DNA from: Streptomyces lydicus | GTDB lineage: Bacteria > Actinomycetota > Actinomycetes > Streptomycetales > Streptomycetaceae | DNA length: 64,000 nt | Reading direction: 5' to 3' | NCBI RefSeq assembly: GCF_004125265.1 | Contig: NZ_RDTE01000003.1 | Span: 2,294,001 to 2,358,000, forward strand | Part shown: positions 1-10,432 of the stretch, piece after piece | How positions within the stretch are numbered: position 1 is the first letter of the stretch | Layout of the letters: every line of letters begins with the position of its first letter | Translations under genes and position numbers: made by a program | The notes under the pieces: model-generated | The model's database searches: none | Told to the model about the DNA's origin: nothing | Seen by the model: the letters and a program-made list of their open reading frames with translations, nothing else

Positions 1-40
1 CGGAACACGTCATCGGGTACCGAATTGATGTGCGTACCGC

Positions 41-742
41 TCAGAAATCGAAGCCGAGTTGGCCACCGGCTTCCAGAGCGGACGCTTCGGCGGTGATGCG
101 CACCTTCTTCAGATGCCGCCAGCGGGGCAGGGCATCCATGTAGGACCACGACACTCGGTGGTGCGGCGTAGGACCGTACTCCTCCAGGGCAATGCGATGG
201 GTCGGCGAGGGGTAGCCTGCGTTGGCGGCGAAGTCGAAGTCCGCGTACGTCAGGCCGAGTTCGGCCATCATCGCGTCGCGTCGCACCTTGGCGATCACGG
301 ACGCGGCGGCGACCGCGATACAGGACTGGTCGCCCTTGATGACCGTGCGGACCCGCCAGGGCGCGCCCAGGTAGTCGTGCTTGCCGTCGAGAATGACCGC
401 GTCCGGCCGGACCGGCAGCGCCTCCAGGGCGCGGACGGCCGCGAGCCGCAGGGCCGCGGTCATGCCCAGTGCGTCGATCTCCTCCGGCGAGGAGTGCCCC
501 AGGGCGTACGACGTGACCCAGTCGCCGAGCACCTCGCACAGTTCGGTGCGGCGCTTGGGTGTCAGCAGCTTGGAATCGGTGAGTCCGTCGGGTGGCCGGC
601 GCAGACCGGTGACGGCTGCGCAGACGCTGACCGGACCGGCCCACGCTCCGCGCCCGACCTCGTCGACACCTGCAACGATCTTGGCGCCCGTCGTGGCGCG
701 CAATGATCGCTCGACGGAATGGGTGGGGGGCTCGTACGGCAT
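41..742 (-). CDS. rnhB: Ribonuclease HII
   Basis: Cleaves the RNA strand of RNA-DNA hybrids and starts ribonucleotide excision repair in the cytoplasm. The 233-residue product begins [10 protein letters not shown] and has the RNase HII signature GVDEVGRG (D27, E28), then D119 in VILDGK and D138 in IKGDQS, which complete the usual acidic active site. It ends in GFDF. The frame stays open about 20 codons further upstream, but those codons have no family similarity and the ATG at 742 gives the normal family length. No gene is directly upstream. Its presence near nrdJ and recA is conserved core context. Identification is secure; only the exact start is open. Confidence 0.95.
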   Translation of the reverse strand: MPYEPPTHSVERSLRATTGAKIVAGVDEVGRGAWAGPVSVCAAVTGLRRPPDGLTDSKLLTPKRRTELCEVLGDWVTSYALGHSSPEEIDALGMTAALRLAAVRALEALPVRPDAVILDGKHDYLGAPWRVRTVIKGDQSCIAVAAASVIAKVRRDAMMAELGLTYADFDFAANAGYPSPTHRIALEEYGPTPHHRVSWSYMDALPRWRHLKKVRITAEASALEAGGQLGFDF

Positions 743-1122
743 GGCGCCAGCAAGGTTACGCCTATTCGGCCGAGCCGTCCGCACCGGATCCCCACCTGGT
801 CGCAAACGGTGCGGGCGACGGCGTGAGCAGCAGGCGAACGGGACCCTTCGGTTCCGCTACCGAGGGGTATACGCCACCAGGCCGGGGCGGGACGCGGCCG
901 CCACGGGACGCCGCCGTCCTCTCGGCCCGTGCGGTCCCGCTCGGGCCGAAGTGGCCGCCCGGCAGCGCCTGTTGGGGGCGTCGCCAAGCGGGCAGCGGAC
1001 GGCGCGGGCGGGTCACGGCGAGTCGGGGCGGAGCGGGCTGCGGACGGGGCACGGCGGGCCGGGGCAGGCAGCGGACGAGCCGCAGCGAGGCGGGCGGCCG
1101 ACGGCGGGACGGAGCGAGGCGA
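743..1122. other. Intergenic region, GC-rich, no gene
   Basis: 380 bases between rnhB and the stop of the ADP-ribosylglycohydrolase gene, both on the minus strand. The first part should hold the rnhB promoter, but no convincing -10/-35 pair was found. Positions about 985-1115 are low-complexity, built from short GCGGACGG/CGGGGC-like units on the plus strand. Several frames are open by composition alone and none has a start plus ribosome site and protein-like sequence. Confidence 0.5.
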
Positions 1123-2031
1123 TCAGTCGGCTAGGACGGGTGTCCAGGACGGGAGCGGCTCGGTGCCGTCCAGCCACGCCTCGGGCGGGTTGCCGTCGCG
1201 GCCGGCGGCAACGATGCCACCGACGATGGCGCAGGTGGTGTCCACATCGCCGCCAGCCTGAGCGGTGGTCCAAAACGCCCGCTCATAGTCGCCCAGATGC
1301 CGGGCGGCGGCCCAGAGGGTGAACGGCACGGTGTCGTGGGCACTGGTGCGCCGCCCGCAGCCCAGGACGGCGGCAACGGTGCCGGAGTCGGCGTAGTCGA
1401 GCATGTCCCTGGCACGGCGCAGCCCGGCCTGTACGGCGCTGCGCGGGATCAGCTCCAGCACACCGTCCAGCAGTTGTTCGGGACCGGTGTCACGGCTCGG
1501 GTCGGCCACCAAGGCGGCAGCGGCGGCGACGGCCATGGCGCCGACGACGGCCTCACGGTGCTGGTGGGTGGTGTAGGCGGAGATCTCCGCCTGGTGGGTG
1601 GCCTGCTCGGGGTCGTCGGCGTACCAGGCGCCGAGGGGAGCGATGCGCATGGCCGCTCCGTTGCCCCACGAGCCCTGGCCGTTGAAGAGTTCCGACGCCA
1701 GCTCACGCCAGTCGCCGCCCTCACGAATCAGCCGCAGCATGCGGTTGACGGCCGGACCGTAGCCACGGTCGAAGTCATGGTGGTCGGCGAAGGAGCGCGC
1801 GAGGGCGTCCTGGTCGACCCGGCCATGGGCGGTGAGCACGGCCAGGACGGAACAGGCCATCTCGGTGTCGTCGGTCCACTGCCAGGGAGAAGGGGGCAGC
1901 GTGCGGCGCTTGAGCGAGGGGTAATGAGCGGGGACGAAGAACTGGGATCCGAGCGCATCACCCACGGAGAGGCCGCGCAAGCTCGCCAGAGCTCGCGCAC
2001 AGCGGTCTGCGTCACGGTGGTCGGGGTTCAT
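1123..2031 (-). CDS. ADP-ribosylglycohydrolase family protein
   Basis: Predicted to hydrolyse ADP-ribose linkages on proteins or small molecules, with two Mg2+ ions at the active site. The 302-residue product carries the family metal-binding motif TDDTEM at about residues 53-58 and the second Asp-rich motif GGDVDTT near residue 267. SVGDALGSQFF at about 22-32 is the usual N-terminal GDALG element. The start is the ATG at 2031 (MNPDHRDADR); the longer open frame upstream overlaps the neighbouring gene and looks non-coding. It lies 11 nt after the histidine-phosphatase gene on the same strand, so the two are probably co-transcribed. Substrate unknown; it could be DraG-like or a general ARH. Confidence 0.9.
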   Translation of the reverse strand: MNPDHRDADRCARALASLRGLSVGDALGSQFFVPAHYPSLKRRTLPPSPWQWTDDTEMACSVLAVLTAHGRVDQDALARSFADHHDFDRGYGPAVNRMLRLIREGGDWRELASELFNGQGSWGNGAAMRIAPLGAWYADDPEQATHQAEISAYTTHQHREAVVGAMAVAAAAALVADPSRDTGPEQLLDGVLELIPRSAVQAGLRRARDMLDYADSGTVAAVLGCGRRTSAHDTVPFTLWAAARHLGDYERAFWTTAQAGGDVDTTCAIVGGIVAAGRDGNPPEAWLDGTEPLPSWTPVLAD

Positions 2032-2042
2032 CGCTGTGCACT

Positions 2043-2702
2043 CTAACCGGTGACGCCATAAGGCTCGGGTACACACCAGCGCGCGAACGGCCGGTCGAGC
2101 GTGTAGCGGCCGTCCGGGCCGAGCAACAGGGTGCGCCATTCCGCGTTGTCCGGATTGGACAGCGACTCGAAGTCGGCCACCGTCCAGTGGAACCAGCGCA
2201 TACAGAACAGCCGCATGGTGAGACCGTGCGTGACGATGAGGACGTTCGGCGGATGGTCCGGGGCCTCGAAACTGCGCCAGAGGCTCTCCAGGAACGCCCC
2301 GACCCGGTCGTAGACATCCGCACCGGACTCGCCCTGGGCGAAGCGGTAGAAGAAGTGGCCGTAGGCGTCGCGGTAGGCCTTCTGCCGCCGTACGTCGTCG
2401 CGGTCCTGCCAGTTCCCCCAGTCCTGCTCGCGCAGCCGGGGCTCCTCGCGCACCCGGATCCTGGCCGGATCGAGGCCGAGCGCGCGGAAGGTCTGGTGGG
2501 TACGGCGGTAGGGCGAGACATAGCCGGAGATCCGTTCCTCACCGAACATCTCGCGCAGCGGACCGCCGGCCTCCTTCGCCTGCCGCAGCCCGGTCTCGGT
2601 AAGGGCGAGAGCGTGGTCGGGCTCCCGCTCGTACACGGTGTCGTCGACATTCCCCGCCGACTCTCCGTGGCGGATGAGGACGATGCGTCGGGGCCGCGCC
2701 AT
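2043..2702 (-). CDS. Histidine phosphatase family protein
   Basis: A member of the phosphoglycerate-mutase/acid-phosphatase superfamily, cytoplasmic, using a phospho-histidine intermediate. The 219-residue product starts MARPRRIVLI and has the catalytic motif RHGES at residues 11-15. The second catalytic histidine is in VTHGLTMRLF near residue 155, and the ESGADVYDRV segment is also typical. Such proteins range from cofactor-dependent mutases to broad phosphatases; the sequence does not show the substrate. It is the first gene of a likely operon with the ADP-ribosylglycohydrolase gene and is transcribed away from the TetR gene. The ATG at 2702 is the only good start, though the nearest AGGAG lies rather far upstream. 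Confidence 0.9.
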   Translation of the reverse strand: MARPRRIVLIRHGESAGNVDDTVYEREPDHALALTETGLRQAKEAGGPLREMFGEERISGYVSPYRRTHQTFRALGLDPARIRVREEPRLREQDWGNWQDRDDVRRQKAYRDAYGHFFYRFAQGESGADVYDRVGAFLESLWRSFEAPDHPPNVLIVTHGLTMRLFCMRWFHWTVADFESLSNPDNAEWRTLLLGPDGRYTLDRPFARWCVPEPYGVTG

Positions 2703-2948
2703 GCCGCCAGCCTAAATCTCCTGCTTTGCACCTGCCGTACACGGCAGAACGGCAACAGCAGGGCGGTCAGCTCCACCACCACCCCGGCAAGGCCGCGGCG
2801 ACATGCAACGAGCAGGAACCGCCCACAGGACCGGGCGGTGCCGCATAACGAGATCCGAGCGGACATACTCCCTCCCACACAAATGCAACCTTCGTCGCGT
2901 TACGATGAGCGTGGCACACCGATTCGCCTAACGCAAGTGGAGTTGCAA

Positions 2949-3731
2949 TTGCCTGACGAGACGGTGCACGAGAACCGGCGCGAGTCCGCCGATGCCCCAC
3001 CCACCCCCGGCACCCGGCGCCCCGGCGGCCGCACGGCCCGTACCCGAGCAGCCGTCCGCGACGCCGTGCTGGCCGGGCTCACCGAGTACGGCTATCCGGG
3101 CTTGACCGTCGAATACGTCGCGGAGCACTCCGGCGTGCACAAAACGACGCTCTACCGGCGCTGGAAGGACGTCGAGGGCCTGGTGGCGGACGCCCTCGAC
3201 CTCGCCGGCGAGGACAGCTGGGTCCCGCCCGACACCGGATCCCTGGAAGGCGATCTGCGCGCTCTGGCGCGTGAGGTGGTCGCTTCCTTCACCGACCCGG
3301 CGGTGGCCGCATCGGGTTCCGCGATGATCGCCGCCGCCTTCCAGTCGGAGCGGGCGGCCGTGGCACTGCGTGACTACTACGCCGAGCGGTTCACGCGCTG
3401 CGAGGTCCTCGTCGAACGCGCCGTACGACGCGGCGAATTGCCGACGGCCCCGGGCACCGTACCGGCCACCCCGGACGCCGCTCCGACAGACGCCGCCCCG
3501 CCTGCTCCCGCCTCCCCCACCGCCCCGGACGGCGCCATCGACGCCGGCGCGCTGGTCCGCTCCGTCTCGGCTCCGCTCTTCTTCCGCCTGTTCATCACCC
3601 GGGAGCCGGTGGACGACTCCCTCGCCGACCAAGCCGTGGCGGTCGCACTGGCCGCCGCCCGCGCCGGGGCGTTCACCACCGGCACTGCAGTCGGCTCATG
3701 CCCCGACACCTCTCCTGGCGCGGCCCCCTGA
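2949..3731 (+). CDS. TetR/AcrR family transcriptional regulator
   Basis: DNA-binding repressor of about 260 residues. The helix-turn-helix lies at about residues 45-75: LTVEYVAEHSGVHKTTLYRR is a textbook TetR HTH with the YRRW boundary. The C-terminal ligand domain includes a TetR_C-like stretch ending in FFRLFITREPVD. I chose the TTG at 2949 because GTGGAG ends 6 nt before it and because codons upstream of about 2955 lose the strong third-position G/C bias; the frame is open much further back and an ATG at 2883 is an alternative. An Ala/Pro-rich insertion near residues 165-190 is unusual. It diverges from the histidine-phosphatase gene, which is a candidate target. Ligand unknown. Confidence 0.85.
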   Translation: MPDETVHENRRESADAPPTPGTRRPGGRTARTRAAVRDAVLAGLTEYGYPGLTVEYVAEHSGVHKTTLYRRWKDVEGLVADALDLAGEDSWVPPDTGSLEGDLRALAREVVASFTDPAVAASGSAMIAAAFQSERAAVALRDYYAERFTRCEVLVERAVRRGELPTAPGTVPATPDAAPTDAAPPAPASPTAPDGAIDAGALVRSVSAPLFFRLFITREPVDDSLADQAVAVALAAARAGAFTTGTAVGSCPDTSPGAAP

Positions 3732-3748
3732 CCGCGCCGCGCCGTCCC

Positions 3749-4354
3749 TCACACCGTCCACGACGGTTCGAGCTGCACCACATCGCCCGCGATCGCCCGG
3801 ACATCCGCGGCTATCTGGGCCCGCAGCGCCAGCCGTTCCACCCGTTCAGGCCGGTACTTCCCCCGCTCGGCCGCCGACTGCCACAGCGACAGCACCAAGA
3901 ACTCCTCCCCCGGAGCCCGCCCCAGCATCCCTCGCAGCATTCCCGGCGAACCCGCCATCGCGGGGTTCCAGACCTTCTCCTGCATCAGCATGAAGTGCTC
4001 CACCCGGTCCTGGTGCACCTGGCAGTGCGCCAGCCGCAGCACGTCCACATCGCCGAACGACGGGCGGAATCCCACCTTCACATCGAATTCGTGCTCGAAC
4101 AGCCGCACTTGGGCGTCCTTGTAGGTGCCTGCCTGGGCGGCCGCCAACCGGTCGTGCGAGCGTGCCATGAAGGAGTCGTAAAAGGCCCGGCTCTCCCAGA
4201 AGGCCACCAGATGCGCGACGCCGGGCCGCCCCCGGCTCCACCCACCGCCCTGCCCTCGAAACCCCGGCTCACCCAGCAGCCCCGCCCATTTCCGCTGCCC
4301 CCGTTCGAACCCTCGACGGTCCACGACGGTGAGGCGAATCCACTTGACCAGCAC
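3749..4354 (-). CDS. YdbC-like DUF4937 protein
   Basis: A 201-residue soluble protein. Residues 1-90 (MLVKWIRLTV, then FERGQRKWAGLLGEPGFRGQ and VAFWESRAFYDSFMA) match the DUF4937/YdbC type, a dimeric alpha-beta-barrel (monooxygenase-like) fold. A second half with a similar alternation (VEHFMLMQEKVWNP, then EEFLVLSLWQSAAERGKYR) suggests two such modules. No catalytic residues can be named. The start is the GTG at 4354. No Shine-Dalgarno is visible, but TACGAT (minus strand, about 4366-4361) ends 7 nt before it, so the mRNA may be leaderless. It converges on the TetR gene with only 17 nt between stops. Confidence 0.8.
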   Translation of the reverse strand: MLVKWIRLTVVDRRGFERGQRKWAGLLGEPGFRGQGGGWSRGRPGVAHLVAFWESRAFYDSFMARSHDRLAAAQAGTYKDAQVRLFEHEFDVKVGFRPSFGDVDVLRLAHCQVHQDRVEHFMLMQEKVWNPAMAGSPGMLRGMLGRAPGEEFLVLSLWQSAAERGKYRPERVERLALRAQIAADVRAIAGDVVQLEPSWTV

Positions 4355-4709
4355 CGCGCCATCGTACGGCCCAAGAGCGGGGCGGGGTCACTGCGCGTCA
4401 CCTTCGGACCGCCCCGAACTTCCTTACGGGCGCGGGCCGATCACCGTCAGGACGGCAGCGCCGCCGCTCCACCGCCTGCGTCCGCCCCGGGCCGTCTCCG
4501 GACTCAGGCCTTCCGGCAGGAGCGCCCGAAGAGGGCGCTTTCCAGCCACCCGAACCCGCGGCAAAGCACGGGTGACCAGGGGCAGTTCACTCCGCGCGGG
4601 GGCTGCCGGGCGTGGCACGATGGGCAGTCAACGGGAAGTCCCGGGAAGGGGTCCGCGTACCCGCGTCGGCCTGCGCCGCGTCCCCGGGAAATGACGGGAG
4701 GGAAGTCCG
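4355..4709. other. Divergent intergenic region
   Basis: 355 bases between the divergent DUF4937 and TerD-like genes. It should contain both promoters. A TACGAT -10-like hexamer lies just inside the DUF4937 side. Before the TerD gene there is a strong ribosome site (GGGAGGGAAG) and the rest is GC-rich sequence with no convincing gene, RNA or repeat. Confidence 0.5.
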
Positions 4710-5231
4710 GTGAACACGTTCAACAAAGGGATCGAGAAGGTCGAGGTAACGCTCCAGTGGGACCCCAGCCCCCTCGGGTCGCCGGACAATGACCTCGACA
4801 TCGTCGCGGCGACCTATACGGCGGACGCGCCGCACGGCGACCCGGCCTATCTGGTGCACTTCGACAGCCGGTCGCCGGACGGGACCATCACCCTCAACCG
4901 GGACAGCAGGACCGGCCAGGGCTTCGGCTCCGACGAAATCATGACCCTGGAGCTGGACCGGCTGTCCGACACCTACACCCGGGTGATCGTGGGGGTGGCC
5001 ATCCAGCAGGGCGAGGGCCGCAAGGTCTTCGGCGACATAGAGAGCACGCTGGTCCGGATCCGCGAGGGCTACACCGATCTGGCCGAGAACGACTTCACCG
5101 AGGTCGCGGGTGCCACCGCGGCGACGGTGGCGGAATTCACCCGGGACGAGACGGGGCAGTGGCGCCTTCGCCCGGCGCTCCGGGGATTCGACACCGACCC
5201 GGCCGGGTTTGCCTCGCTGATGGGCCGCTGA
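4710..5231 (+). CDS. TerD family (tellurium-resistance type) protein
   Basis: 173-residue cytoplasmic protein of the TerD/CABP family, Ca2+-binding beta-sandwich proteins linked to stress and tellurite responses. The family core is clear: VEVTLQWDP, NDLDIVAATY with the Ca-binding acidic residues, then AYLVHFDSRSPDGTITLNRD, GFGSDEIMTLELDRL and VIVGVAIQQG. It is a single-domain member standing alone, not in a ter operon, so the role is probably general stress or envelope-associated rather than tellurite resistance itself. The GTG at 4710 is preceded by GGGAGGGAAG. It ends 66 nt before a very strong hairpin shared with the convergent nrdJ gene. Confidence 0.9.
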   Translation: MNTFNKGIEKVEVTLQWDPSPLGSPDNDLDIVAATYTADAPHGDPAYLVHFDSRSPDGTITLNRDSRTGQGFGSDEIMTLELDRLSDTYTRVIVGVAIQQGEGRKVFGDIESTLVRIREGYTDLAENDFTEVAGATAATVAEFTRDETGQWRLRPALRGFDTDPAGFASLMGR

Positions 5232-5297
5232 CGGGAAGCGGCACAAAGGCGGGATCAAGAATCCGGCCGACAACCACGGCACGCACGAGAGCACGAA

Positions 5298-5355
5298 CCG
5301 CAGCACGAAGGGGAGGGGACCGGCGCCGGCCGGTCCCCTCCCCTTCGTGCTGCGG
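5298..5355. terminator. Perfect 26-bp hairpin, bidirectional terminator
   Basis: Arms 5298-5323 and 5330-5355 are exact reverse complements with a 6-nt loop. It sits between the convergent terD-like and nrdJ genes and should stop transcription from both sides. No T-tract follows, as is normal for Streptomyces. Confidence 0.9.
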
Positions 5356-5447
5356 CCTGTCAAAGCCCGGGCTCTGCCCCGGACCGCCTCAGCCCGAGGC
5401 GCGGGCCCGCACGGAGGGGGAAACCTCCCGCGCGGGCCCGCTCACGC

Positions 5448-8324
<2,877 letters not shown>

Positions 8325-8447
8325 GCCGCCTCCCTGTATACGGGCAAACGCCCATATGTGCGCACTCATTCCGTGGCACGGTGTATGTCTTTCCGTACCG
8401 GGACGCCCTGCTCTCGCCCCGGTAAAGGTCCTGGATGCGCGCCGAGC

Positions 8448-8978
8448 TCAGTCGGCGGCGGTGGCGGGCACGGGAACGGCCGGGCCGCCGGCTTCCCCGT
8501 CGGTCCCGCATTCCTGCCCGGGCGGCCCCTGCTCGCGCTGCTCACGCAGCTCGGCGATGGCCGCCTCGAAGTCCTCGAGTGAATCGAAGGCCCGGTAAAC
8601 GGACGCGAAGCGCAGGTACGCGACGAGGTCGAGTTCCTGCAGCGGGCCCAGTATGGCGAGCCCGACGTCATGGGTGGAGAGCTCGGCGCTGCCGGTGGCG
8701 CGCACCGCCTCCTCGACCCGCTGGCCCAGCTTGGCGAGGGCGTCCTCGGTGACCGGGCGCCCCTGGCACGCCTTGCGTACCCCCGCGATGACCTTGTTAC
8801 GGCTGAAGGGTTCGGTGACCCCACTCCGCTTGATCACCATCAGCGATGCCGTCTCGATGGTCGTGAAACGGCGGGAGCAGTCGGGGCACTGGCGGCGCCG
8901 GCGGATCGCCGTTCCGTCATCGGTGGTGCGGCTGTCGACGACCCGGCTGTCCGGGTGCCTGCAGAAGGGGCAGTGCAT
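8448..8978 (-). CDS. nrdR: Transcriptional repressor NrdR
   Basis: ATP/dATP-sensing repressor of ribonucleotide reductase genes. The 176-residue product has the N-terminal zinc ribbon [17 protein letters not shown] followed by CPDCSRRF (two CxxC pairs), then the ATP-cone domain at about residues 48-140 ([20 protein letters not shown] and the [13 protein letters not shown] end motif). The C-terminal 35 residues are an Ala/Pro/Gly-rich extension. The start is the ATG at 8978, which gives the invariant MHCPFC beginning. It is the first gene of nrdRJ and is expected to repress its own operon through the paired boxes at 9120-9166. Confidence 0.97.
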   Translation of the reverse strand: MHCPFCRHPDSRVVDSRTTDDGTAIRRRRQCPDCSRRFTTIETASLMVIKRSGVTEPFSRNKVIAGVRKACQGRPVTEDALAKLGQRVEEAVRATGSAELSTHDVGLAILGPLQELDLVAYLRFASVYRAFDSLEDFEAAIAELREQREQGPPGQECGTDGEAGGPAVPVPATAAD

Positions 8979-9119
8979 GGCTCCACCCTCCTCACCCTCG
9001 ATATACGGACGTACGTACGCCAACGAACCCGGCGTACGCCAACAACCTCCGACGGTCCGCGCGGGCCCTTCGGAGCAGGCTCCAGCATAGGCGATTCCCG
9101 ACCCTCGGAGAGACCAGGC

Positions 9120-9135
9120 ACCACAACTTCTGGGT
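9120..9135 (-). promoter_or_regulatory. NrdR box (proximal, weaker)
   Basis: ACCAC, 6 nt, TGGGT on the plus strand. It aligns base by base with the better box that starts exactly 31 nt further from nrdR. Tandem NrdR boxes about three helical turns apart are the known arrangement for NrdR targets in Streptomyces. Confidence 0.7.
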
Positions 9136-9150
9136 GACCGATCGCATCCC

Positions 9151-9166
9151 ACCACTAGATGTGGTG
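9151..9166 (-). promoter_or_regulatory. NrdR box (distal, stronger)
   Basis: ACCACTAGATGTGGTG on the plus strand, an inverted repeat ACCAC/GTGGT with a 5-nt AT-richer centre. On the nrdR strand it reads CACCACATCTAGTGGT, close to the NrdR-box type ACAC-N-A-TATAG-TGT. It is 173 nt upstream of the nrdR start codon. Confidence 0.8.
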
Positions 9167-9489
9167 TCGGGGCGCTTACATCTGCCTACCGCGTGTCGTG
9201 GCGGCGACGGGCCGGACGGTCGCCCATGAGAGTACGGGAAGCCACCCGGCCGGCGGCGCGGCGGGGCCGAGATGACAGAATCGGCCGGGTCGCGACGACC
9301 GACCGCCAACCCCCTTCGCGGACCCCTTCGCACCCCCTCGCGACCCCCTTACGCCCCCTTCGCGCATCGACGGCCCGACGCATCGGACGACCGGAACATC
9401 CCGGCGACAGCGCCCGACCGGGCCCGAATCTCTGCTCGGCCATACACCCAGCCACTCGATCCGGGCAGCCATTCGCCGAATATTTCACT

Positions 9490-9503
9490 CGAACGTGTGT
9501 TTG
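9490..9503 (+). promoter_or_regulatory. SOS (LexA) box of lexA
   Basis: CGAACGTGTGTTTG matches the actinobacterial SOS box (GAAC, 4 nt, GTTC) with one mismatch. It lies 64 nt before the lexA start, indicating autorepression. Confidence 0.88.
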
Positions 9504-9566
9504 GCGCAACCTTTCGAAAGCAACTACCGTTGGCTAACTAGGGAGAACATTTCGAGAGGGGCCGAC

Positions 9567-10364
9567 GTGACCACCACCGCAGACAGCGCGACCATCACCG
9601 CACAGAGCCACTCCCAGAGCCGGTTCGATCCGCAACAGGCACAGCGGCCGCCGATGGACGACGCCACGTTGGACTCCGAAGAGCAGAAGCCGGCCCGTTC
9701 GCTGCCCGGCCGGCCCCCGGGGATCCGGGCCGACAGTTCCGGACTCACCGACCGCCAGCGCAGGGTGATCGAGGTGATCCGGGATTCGGTGCAGCGGCGT
9801 GGCTACCCGCCGTCCATGCGCGAGATCGGCCAGGCCGTCGGGCTGTCCAGCACCTCGTCCGTCGCCCACCAGCTCATGGCCCTGGAGCGCAAGGGCTTCC
9901 TGCGGCGCGACCCGCACCGCCCCCGGGCGTACGAGGTCCGCGGGTCGGACCAGGCCACCGCTGCCGCGACGGAGACCGCCGGCAAGCCCGCCGCCTCCTA
10001 TGTCCCGCTGGTCGGCCGAATCGCCGCCGGTGGACCGATCCTCGCAGAGGAATCGGTCGAGGATGTTTTCCCGCTCCCCCGCCAGCTCGTCGGCGACGGC
10101 GAACTGTTCGTCCTGAAGGTCGTCGGCGATTCCATGATCGAAGCCGCGATCTGCGACGGCGACTGGGTCACGGTCCGCCGCCAGCCGGTCGCCGAGAACG
10201 GCGACATCGTGGCCGCCATGCTGGACGGCGAGGCCACCGTCAAGCGCTTCAAGCGCGAGGACGGCCATGTGTGGCTGCTGCCGCACAACTCCGCGTACCA
10301 GCCGATCCCCGGCGACGAGGCGACCATTCTCGGCAAGGTGGTGGCGGTGCTGCGCCGCGTCTGA
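9567..10364 (+). CDS. lexA: SOS repressor LexA
   Basis: Represses the SOS regulon and self-cleaves on contact with RecA filaments. 265 residues from the GTG at 9567 ([10 protein letters not shown]), which has a purine-rich ribosome site GAGAGGGG upstream. After a 55-residue Streptomyces-type N-terminal extension come the winged HTH (about 60-125: [40 protein letters not shown]) and the S24 peptidase domain. The cleavage site is A154-G155 in RIAAGGPIL, the catalytic Ser is S189 (VVGDSMIEA) and the Lys is K226 (ATVKRFKRE). It diverges from nrdRJ and converges on the helicase gene across a terminator. Confidence 0.97.
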   Translation: MTTTADSATITAQSHSQSRFDPQQAQRPPMDDATLDSEEQKPARSLPGRPPGIRADSSGLTDRQRRVIEVIRDSVQRRGYPPSMREIGQAVGLSSTSSVAHQLMALERKGFLRRDPHRPRAYEVRGSDQATAAATETAGKPAASYVPLVGRIAAGGPILAEESVEDVFPLPRQLVGDGELFVLKVVGDSMIEAAICDGDWVTVRRQPVAENGDIVAAMLDGEATVKRFKREDGHVWLLPHNSAYQPIPGDEATILGKVVAVLRRV

Positions 10365-10381
10365 CCCACCCCTCACGACCG

Positions 10382-10413
10382 AGCCCCGGAACCACTGCGC
10401 CGGTTCCGGGGCT
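10382..10413. terminator. Bidirectional terminator lexA / helicase
   Basis: Perfect 12-bp stem (10382-10393 with 10402-10413), 8-nt loop, between convergent genes. Confidence 0.85.
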
Positions 10414-10432
10414 TGGTTATGCCGTCTCCGGG

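Larger units (their letters stand above)
8979..9566. other. nrdR-lexA divergent regulatory region
   Basis: 588 bases without a gene. They contain a 10-bp direct repeat GTACGCCAAC (9015-9024 and 9034-9043) in the nrdR leader, two NrdR-box-like repeats (9120-9135, 9151-9166), a GC-rich stretch with nothing recognisable at about 9200-9470, and the lexA SOS box (9490-9503) followed by a probable lexA -10 (TACCGT near 9526). Confidence 0.7.

Noticed and set aside
4711..4722. GAACACGTTC palindrome at the TerD gene start, SOS-box-like
   Set aside because: Spacing is 2 nt instead of 4, and it is within the first codons.
9009..9019. CGTACGTACG self-complementary run in the nrdR leader
   Set aside because: Short and of a kind frequent in Streptomyces; no link to a known site.
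8979..9150. Possible cobalamin riboswitch before nrdRJ
   Set aside because: No B12-box-like conserved core was recognised; a covariance-model search would decide.
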